A DNA stretch of 64,000 bases from Hofstenia miamia (Eukaryota > Xenacoelomorpha > Acoela), in assembly GCA_004352715.1 (NCBI GenBank), contig SCFE01000103.1:23168-87167 (forward strand), in the 5' to 3' direction. Shown here piece by piece: positions 38,301-48,100 of this stretch. The position numbers were made by a program, and so were the translations under genes. A model generated the notes under the pieces. The model searched no databases, was not told where the DNA came from, and saw only the letters and a list, made by a program, of their open reading frames with translations. Every line of letters begins with the position of its first letter. Position 1 is the first letter of the stretch.

Positions 38301-41300
38301 TGCCTTGTGGTACTTTATCTGATTGGTAATTTCTAGAAACAGGCGTACCACAAAGGACTATTCTTGGCCCTTGGCTATTTATTTTATACATAGACACTTT
38401 GCTTCATGATTATCATCAGAGGATTAAATTTGTTGATGATACCACGATATTGGAAATTTGTAATCGTAAATATGATTCTCGCTCCCATGAACTTGTACAA
38501 CAAGTGAAGCAATGGTCTAATACTAACCTCATGAATCTTGACTTTGTTAAGAGTAAAGAACTTACAATGTGTCCCTTATTAGATTTCGAGATACCTGTCG
38601 AGATTTCTGTCGATGGCCAAGAAATTGAATGAGTTGATCAGGCAATGCTTCTGGGAGTCATTATTCAGAGTGACCTTAAATGGGGAGCTAATACTGATTA
38701 CATTGTGAAAAAATCGGCTAAACTTTTGCACTTCCCTCACCCTCTCCCTAAACGCCATGGTGTTCAGATCCCACACATATCAAATTTATACATTCATTAT
38801 TCAATCCATCTTAGAATACTGTTCTCATATTTGGCATCATGCACTTACTCTCTCTCAATCTAAAATTATTAACGTATCCAGAGACGAGCTTTCAAGATAA
38901 TTCTTCCCTATTTGACGTAGTCTGAAGGATGTAGGTTACTGAACTGCGATACCCTAAAATCACGACGCTCAAGTGAATGCACAAGATTATAGAATCAATT
39001 ATCTAGCGATATTAGCCACCCTCTTCATTATTTTATTCCACCTGAAAGGCAACTAGAATATGATTTGCATTTTCCTCGCCTGTATAATATCTATGGTCGT
39101 AATAACCGGATACGAGATAGTTTTTAATTTTAATATTTATTGTAGTTATGTATATTTTCAACTTTATNNNNNNNNNNNNNNNNNNNNNNNNNNNNNNNNN
39201 NNNNNNNNNNNNNNNNNNNNNNNNNNNNNNNNNNNNNNNNNNNNNNNNNNNNNNNNNNNNNNNNNNNNNNNNNNNNNNNNNNNNNNNNNNNNNNNNNNNN
39301 NNNNNNNNNNNNNNNNNNNNNNNNNNNNNNNNNNNNNNNNNNNNNNNNNNNNNNNNNNNNNNNNNNNNNNNNNNNNNNNNNNNNNNNNNNNNNNNNNNNN
39401 NNNNNNNNNNNNNNNNNNNNNNNNNNNNNNNNNNNNNNNNNNNNNNNNNNNNNNNNNNNNNNNNNNNNNNNNNNNNNNNNNNNNNNNNNNNNNNNNNNNN
39501 NNNNNNNNNNNNNNNNNNNNNNNNNNNNNNNNNNNNNNNNNNNNNNNNNNNNNNNNNNNNNNNNNNNNNNNNNNNNNNNNNNNNNNNNNNNNNNNNNNNN
39601 NNNNNNNNNNNNNNNNNNNNNNNNNNNNNNNNNNNNNNNNNNNNNNNNNNNNNNNNNNNNNNNNNNNNNNNNAATATGTCTGATATATGGAATGTAATTT
39701 ATATAATTCAATGAACCTGTGGTGAAGATTGCATCGGATACTGCGGTCGGCAACCAAAAGAAAATGAAACTAATTTAACAATTTCAATACATCAAAAAAT
39801 TGAGGGTAAACTTACAAAGTAAAAAATTTTAAAAATACCGAAACAAACCATCTCAAAACCATTGAAGCTATTTTAAATAGAGAATTTCAACCAAGTTTAA
39901 ATACCAAAGAGGAATATGCACATAAGCTAATGTTACCAATACTTAGTGAAATAAAATATTTTAATAAAATCAAGTAAATTTGGAGGGGAAATTTTTGTAA
40001 GGAAACTAACGATGGCTTTGTAAGTCGAAATATATTTTTGAAAGTTTTTACTAAAGTTTTTAAAAATCTTTAAGAATTCTCAATTGAAAGTTAAAAAATT
40101 TTCATAACATTACAATAAAGCAAAAAGAGGCAGTGTTATGTTCTTAATTGATAAAAAAACTAAAACCTAAACATACAATAGCACATTTGAAAGTCTCTGT
40201 GTTGACATCCAAAATATTTACAGCTTCTTAATATATCATATTGTCCAAACAAGCCTCATTCGAACAATTTCTTTGCACAAATCGAAATTAAAATCAATAT
40301 GGCCCTAAGTTAATAATATTAATATAATGTTATTGGGCGACTAGAATTTGAACTTTTTAAATGTTACTGAGAAATCTAATCTACAATATTTCCTTTCACT
40401 TTCAACATTTTAGTAACAAGTGAATAATTTCAGTTAAATGCTATTAATGCGCTTTTTCAAGTTTCTTGGTATGTAAACAAATTAAAAAATATAAATTGAG
40501 TAACTAAATTACTCAATGGAAGTTTGGGATGTATTTAAAACTTAAATTTCTAATTTCCTAGGAATTAATTTTTTATGTAGATTATATACACTGCTTGAAT
40601 CTCAATGAAAAGCATTTGATTTAATCATAAGATTGAAAACTAATATAACGCAAATTCTGGTCTTTTCTAACAAACTTGCAACCCTATTAAACAGCTATCT
40701 CCAAATTCGTAGAAAAAGACTTGAACTAATAGGAATTTTCGTTTCAAAATATTGTACCATACCACAAGGCTAGTTTCTTAAATTCGAAGATATTGTGTCA
40801 ATGTATACATAAGAGTCAAAAGCAATTTATTGCAAAAAATCTTTGGTACAAGACTATAAACTAAAAACTATTTACAAAATAATAGTAACATATACATATA
40901 TAATTGTGTGGTGTGTGTTTGTTGGGGATTTGTGTGTGTGTGTACATTATCTAGAATCATACGAAATTTTCGAAGGAGTGTAGTGTATTATTGTCATTAA
41001 GTATGCATTGTCTGTGAAAGAGGAATGTTCGCACTTTTTTTCTAAATTTTTTGTAGTTAATTTCCATTTTAATTTCATGGTCTAAGTTATTCCAAATTTT
41101 AGTTGCTATGTGGTGAAAACTATTTGAATGTTTATCTAAGCATAAAAATTTTTGAGAACGTTCATTTAACTTAATATATTGTTTTAAAAATGAAAGAGAA
41201 GGTGTACCAGATTTAAACTTAAATAATATTGATAGCATATGCATTTGAATTCTGTAATAAGGAGCTAATATTTTATATTGAATTCGACTGACGGATGAAC

Positions 41301-44300
41301 TGTCATGTTTTTGCGCATAGTTAAGTGTTTTAAGTGACCAATTGAAAGTTTTAGACAGAAGTATGTGATATTTTGAATTTATTTTTGTAAAGAGAAGTGA
41401 GCAATATTAAAAATGAGATAAACAAAAATAATTTATTAATTGTTTGTTATATATATTTGAGACGTTTCACAGATGGTAAAGATGCCTAACTCCAGAAGCC
41501 ATTTTTTTAATTTTAGTCATTAAAAATTGTTCGAAATTTAAATCATTGTCAATCTCAACACCTAAATAATTTATTGATTCACTTTGCTTTATTGGTACTT
41601 GATTTATATTTAGTTAGTAGTAAAGAAAAGCAGGGTAGTATATATGCGGGTTTCTAATAATGATCAGTTTTCAATAACTTTTTACACTTTTCTATTGATT
41701 TTGATATGAAAAAAGGCGTTTTTTAGAAATTCAGGCTTTTGCAGCCAGGGGTAAGAAAAACTACGGCTATACCTATATAAATAATTATTCAATTATACCC
41801 CGTTTTAAACGATACACCAATATGTTTTTGAGCAATTTTTTACATTTTTTAGAAAAATCTACATTTTACAGNTATTGATAAATATTACTGTTTTTTATCT
41901 GTTTCGTTATATCATTTCCATAGAGTGAGAATAGGATGGGGCAAGAACTGTGCCCTGCGGTACCCCACGGTTAGTTGTAATATATTTTGATTTTGTGCCA
42001 TTAAGTATAACTTGTTGCTGTCGATTTATAAGGAAGTTCATTATCAAATTTATAGTGTTTTCATTAAAATTATAATGCATTAATGTGTCTTTCAGTATGT
42101 CAAAGTTCATTGAGTTAAACACTTTGCTTAAATCGAGAAGGGCAACACAACTACATTTATTAGAGGCTAAATTTGATTTTTTTTGCTGTGATATTTACAA
42201 AATTGCATCTTGAGTGCTAAACCCATTACAGAAACCAAATTGTTTTTTAGAAAGAATGTTTTCAGATATCAAATACGCATTTATTTGATTATTTAATAAT
42301 TTTTCAAATGGTTTACTGAAAGGATGGCCAATGCAAATTGGCCTATAATTTTGGGCGTTTAGAGGATCGCCTTTTTATATATAGGGCTTATGGCTGATTT
42401 CTTAAATATATCAGGAAATTCATTATCAATAATACATGTACATTGGTTAAATGCGAATAGAAGATGTTCACTAAAGATATGAATAATAAAGATTAGAAGA
42501 TTATAGGATGCAGTTGATTTATTTGTATCTAAATTTTTTATTATGGTTTCTAGTTGATTTGCATTTACGAGTCTAAAAGAAAAGTATAATTTTGCTGGAA
42601 ATTTATTAATGTTTTTCTTTCTCTTATATTATGGAAAATTGAAATTGCCAAGTTCCTTAAATCCTGCATTTAGATGGTCTATTGTTCTTGTTTTTCCTTT
42701 GTAATTTTGTTATCAATACTAAATTCGTTAATGTCAGTTGAAAGTCCTTTACTTTTTCCAAAAATTTATGAATATATCGCCATTTTTCGTTTATATTGCT
42801 TAGTTTATCGAAGAACCTTTTCTGTTTTAAAGCAGATTTTTTATTTCTTAATTGTTTAATTATCTTCTTTGATTTTCGTAATTAGTCCAATTAGTTGTTG
42901 TCGGCTCTGTTTTAGCGAGTTCAAACAATTTTCTTTTAATGCTTACTTGTTCACGTATATAATTATCAGCGGCATTTATAAAGCAAATTTTCGCGCCCTT
43001 AATTTTACTTTGTGGTACTTAATTGGTGCTGCTTTATTAATTGCATTGCAAATTTCTTTTGTAAATGTATTTAAATATATTTGATAAAATTTTATTGAAA
43101 TAATTTTAAATTGTTCAAAATACTTTATTAGTTCCTCATTGTTTGATTTATGGCTGGACCATAAATGGCACAGAAGCCAAGCCGTAGTAAAGGCTAATAA
43201 TGAAACAATAATGGCACCATCAATGGCAGATGAATCATTGTTGCTTGGAAATTTTTTTGATATATTTAGACAAGCAGTAGAACGTCAAATTGAATTGTTA
43301 TCTAATTAGGACTCAATGCAATTGTATAAGAGTGGCCCGAGATTTGATTCATTATATCATTACATTTATTAAATTTGACTCTAGCAATTCAGTTTAAGCA
43401 AACTGCATGGTTTGAATTTGATATTCTAGGATAATGTATAAAAGTGAATTAAAATTATACAGGCTACTGGTCACTAATGAAAAGATTAGAATCTTTGTAT
43501 TCCATTCAGTAAGAAATCATTTACTCACTGTGTTTACTATTCCTCACATTGATTGGTTGTTTGCTATATTACTCATGATATTTTGCTATACACAACGTAA
43601 TATTTTGCATTTGTAATGGTTCGGAAATGTGTAGCTCCATTATGCAAAAGTGGCTATAGTTACCAAAAAAGCTCACACGCTGAATACATCACATTTTTTT
43701 CATTTCCTAGAGAAGAAAGCTTGGGAAAGACATGGTTGAAGGTTAGTAATGTCCTTACTAAAGATATATATTTCAATATTTGTATATGTCTATCAAATGT
43801 AGTGGGACATTACTATTCAGGCGATTAAACGGGTGTGCTTTAAACCCAATCGCACTTCAGTGCTGTGCTCAAAGCATTTTGAAGACAGCTGTTTTTTATT
43901 CTACTAAAGGAGGAAGAAAAAAGTTATCACCAGGAAGCATTCCAACACTATTCTCATTTTCATCAAGTATTAAAGTATTACTTAATTAGTTTTTCAAATT
44001 GATTAAATATTGCGCAATATATTATATATGTATACATTATAGCATTTGCTCTACATTTATATATATNNNNNNNGTAAATTATTGATAAATTCCTTATATT
44101 TTTAATGAAATATTTTGATATAAAGTGTTATACATTTAAGATAATCTGCTATATCTAGGTGGATCTATACGTAAATGGCGCTCCTCTTCCATTACCTGAT
44201 TGGTTGCGAAGTCAACCTTATTGCAAAATTTCTAAAAAATCACAGATATTGTCGCTCTGCAATTATCTGCAAAATATAGAAGATAACTATGATTTGGTAG

Positions 44301-45073
44301 ATGACTTGTGTAATCGGAAGTACAACCCAAAACTAAAATTCTCAAACAGTATCCTCAAGTTTTCCTTAATGCTTAAAGTAGTTTGAATGTTTTTCCTTTA
44401 TGCATATTTTTTCATGCTTTTTATTGTGTCTATGGGCATTAATTACAATTACCTACTTTTTATCTGTCATAAATTTTAATGTACATACTACTTTAAGTAT
44501 ACGTCATCGGCAGCATATGAATTGGCAAGGGAGCACTTACCACTGCCATTTCAGAGATATTTGCGAAAATTGAGTTCTGGATCATTAGATATACCAGCTT
44601 TAGCTGCATTGCAGTTTGATGAAAATAATTCAGAATGTGTTCTGTCATTTGATGAAATCCATTTAAAACCAGAAGTTGTATATGATGGGCCAGATTTCAT
44701 TGGCGTTAATGATAAAATGGATTCTCATATCGTGATTTCAGCAATTGTTTATGATAACAATCGTGTAAACATAGCAACCTACAAGAAATTACTTTATTTT
44801 TACAATGGGTCCAACTATACAATTACTGTATTTGATCAACCAATTCGTTTGTTCTTTGATCCTGTACATTTATTGAAAAACATTCGCAACAACTTCTACA
44901 AATTGAAAACATTCACTCTTCCAGAGTTTTCATTTAAATTAGAAACTTTCAATGTAAGTCTTGAACACAATTCTAAAGCTACGTGGGCCTGTTTAGAAAA
45001 ACTTCACAAATTTGAACAAAAGTCTCTTTTGAAGGAAGCTCCTCAATTAAGNGTACACGGAAAACAATAATAA

Positions 45074-45120
<47 letters not shown>

Positions 45121-48100
45121 TGTTCTATTTTTTACATTTTATTTTTTTATTTCCGTAAATTGATTATTATATTGTTTCTATATTGCTGAATTTAGTCAAC
45201 TTTAGTTGTAGAAACAAGCGTTATGAATTACAATCCAAATTAGCTAAAATCATATTTTATATGCAGGTGCGTTGAATTTTATGGTTTATTTAAATATTAT
45301 TGATTTTGGTAGAATCATGACCATTCGCAACAACTTCTACAAATTCAAAACATTCACTCTTTCAGAGTTTTCATTTAAATTAGACACTTTCAATGTAAGT
45401 CTTGAACACAATTCTAAAGCTACGTGGGCGTGTTTAGAAAAACTTCACAAATTTGAACAAAAGTCTCTTTTGAAGGAAGCTCCTCAATTAAATATGGCTT
45501 GCCTCTATCCTGATAATAAAAAACTCAACGTTAAGTTAGTTTTGTCTATTTTCCACATTAGGAATTCTGTGGCATTAAGAAGTATTTTTCCTCATGATAA
45601 ACAGTCAGCTCAAACTGCTGAGTTTCTAAAAATTGTTTATATATTGTGGAATATTTTAAATTCCCAATCTACTGGCCATCCATTACAAATCGCAAATGGC
45701 ATTAGATTGAATGATACAAAGTTGGAGTTTTTGGAGAATTTTGTTGAATGGATTATTAAATGGAAAGCGTCGAATTTACGACTCAAACATTCGAGGCACT
45801 GATGTGGTCGACAAAATCAATCATATCATATTGCAAATATTTGCTTAACGAAAAAATAATTAATTTTTATTTTAATCAGTCCTTTTCAACAAGACTATCT
45901 TGAGCGGCGATTTGGAAGATATCGCCAAATATCTGGTGGGAAGTTTTTAGTCGGCTTATATGATGTACAGAAGTCAGAAAGAATAATAAAAATAATGGCA
46001 TTCTTGAAGGAACATCCTATCGAAAAGCTATCCGACATTTTAAAAAAAGATGTATGTAGCAAAACTTTTGATCAACTGTTAACTAATAATCTAGAAGAAC
46101 TTAATGAGTTTGAACTAGAAGTGGTTGCCTATATTGGTGGATATGTAATTTCTAAATTAAAGAGTAAATGCGATACTTGTGAAGAAAATATGTCATCCAT
46201 TACTTCAAATTCATTTTATATAAATGAATTAACTCGAGGAGGTCTTAAATTTCCGTCGTCTCTATTGACTTCATTATTGGAATATTTTTTCAAACTATTA
46301 ATTACTAATCAATTTGATCTTCTCAAGAATTACAGTAATTTGTTTCATTCATAAGCATGTTTTTTGCTGTCACAGGCCGGAGATTTTGTGTTCTGTACTG
46401 AGCATAATCGCCATATATTAGATATTTTTGTGAAAACTTGTGTAAATGTATTCTTTAATTATTTGCAAAAACATATTAGCAGCAACATTTGTAAATCAAA
46501 AGTCTGTTTTAAAGAAATTATAGGATTTTTTGTTTGATATGTAAATAAGTAGTTTTTTATACATTATATGTAATTTGATGCAAAATAGGTTTTAAGTAGT
46601 AGCAAAAATTTAGATTTTTTATTTAGGCCTCATTTTTTTGAGGTTTATGGAAACGGCCAGGCCGTCATTATAGTAGGTCTTGGTAGAATGTATGAAAATT
46701 GATTTTTAATGCGAAGCAAAAACCCTTCTGAATTTTATGATTATGGAATATATTGTAATTAATATGTGTACATAGAAGACCTCTATTGTTACATAAGCAA
46801 TGCTACTCCATTCACAAAATACTTCAAACGTGTATTTTTAGGCTTTTATTGGTGAAAGTAATGCTGGAGGAGCTTGTTAAAGGGGTCGAAAAAGCTATTT
46901 CGTCCATCAAAGACTTGGCCATTGTTGTTCGCAGCAAAATAGATGAAACCGTTGACATGTAAATCTTCCATTTGAATTTATAGATATGTTTCTTTGTTAA
47001 TGATAATTTGTGGTTGGGAATTATTGGTTAATCATGTGTTATACTTCAAAAACTAATCTTTACATTAATTTAGACTCAATATTTATCCCATTGAGATTCT
47101 TTCTTTAAATGATTATAGAAATTGAATTTTATATTCTTGTTAACTATAAATCAAACTAGTCGGAAAACACCGAACGATTACATTTTATATCAATATTACA
47201 AATTGAAATGATTCGATTTAGAGAAGATGCTTTGGAAAACGTGCAGTCCAATCCTTATCCAGAATCGTCAGTAGTAGCAACTTCACGCATTGAGCAGGCC
47301 TTGAGTGATGTCGCTTCCTCATTTGATTACAACGACAAAATGAATTCCTCCAGTTCCTCAAGCATGCAAGCCCACATATGGATCTTATTAAGTAAGGTAT
47401 TCTGTGTGTCATTTGATCGCACATACTACTAGTATATACTCATCTTACTAAATAGTAAATGCTGATTTTTAAATGTTATTGTATTACGTTTCAGAAAAGA
47501 AGACTTAAAAATTTACAATATTTGTATGATATAAATGTTTAGGTGAATTATATCTCAAACTAGGTCGTGTACAAGAGGCTAGAGCTTGTTCTACGGAGGC
47601 TTCTGAATTGTTTCCAGTTTCTCACCAAGTTTTCTATTTGGTATGTTGCGCTTCTAAGAACCCCTCTGAGTTTTATATTTAGAAAGGACTAATAACTGAA
47701 CACTGTGGTGATTTGGAATTAGCTAAAGAAATGTACCTCAATTCATTGGCTATCAATCCCAGTCACTTGCTTTCACTTCATCACATTGTCAGTTTTCAAT
47801 TATTTTCCTAATACCTATAGTTTCAATTAGAGGTCACTTTATTGTAATTTTATTGAAGAAAACCAACAATTCAATTTTCAAAGGAAATCTTTTTTTTAAT
47901 TGAAATTGTTTTACACTCTTTTTTGTTCAGCTAAACCTAATTATTATATATTACTATTCTTTATTTACACAAAAAAACGCCCTCACCTTTTTTGTTGGAG
48001 TTGAAATGAACATTTACACTTATGACTTGCTAGCATATTAGAGAATTGTCCACATGTGGCAATTTATTTCCCTCTTTACTATAGACATTATCGCTGAGTT

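Larger units (their letters stand above)
43616..46354 (+). pseudogene. P-element-like (THAP9-type) transposase relic
   Basis: Blocks in order. First a THAP zinc-binding domain split by a small intron. Then a frame from 44159 (VNGAPLPLPDWLRSQ), then YELAREHLPLPFQRYLRKL (about 44516) and VLSFDEIHLKPEVVYDGPDF with a catalytic-type Asp (about 44640-44700). RLFFDPVHLLKNIRNNFYK (44848-44904), NVKLVLSIFHIRNSVA and, at 45890, FQQDYLERRFGRYRQISGGK follow. The C-terminal AYIGGYVISKLKSKCDTC (46130-46185) ends the series. This order matches P/THAP9 transposases (DDE/RNase-H fold with GTP-binding insertion). A frameshift in the THAP domain, stops, and a segment lost near 45800-45890 make it inactive. It sits 490 bp before a TTC7 exon. 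Confidence 0.8.
25072..46841 (+). other. TTC7: 21.8-kb TTC7 intron packed with mobile elements
   Basis: A GTATGT donor and a TTTTTAG acceptor with phase-2 continuity tie the two sides. The interior holds REL-type retrotransposon copies 3 and 4, a foldback-like TIR element, several non-LTR fragments in both orientations, a Penelope-like tail and a P-element relic. Four assembly gaps of more than 100 bp lie inside. From 25072 to 26230 I see only AT-rich sequence. Confidence 0.85.
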
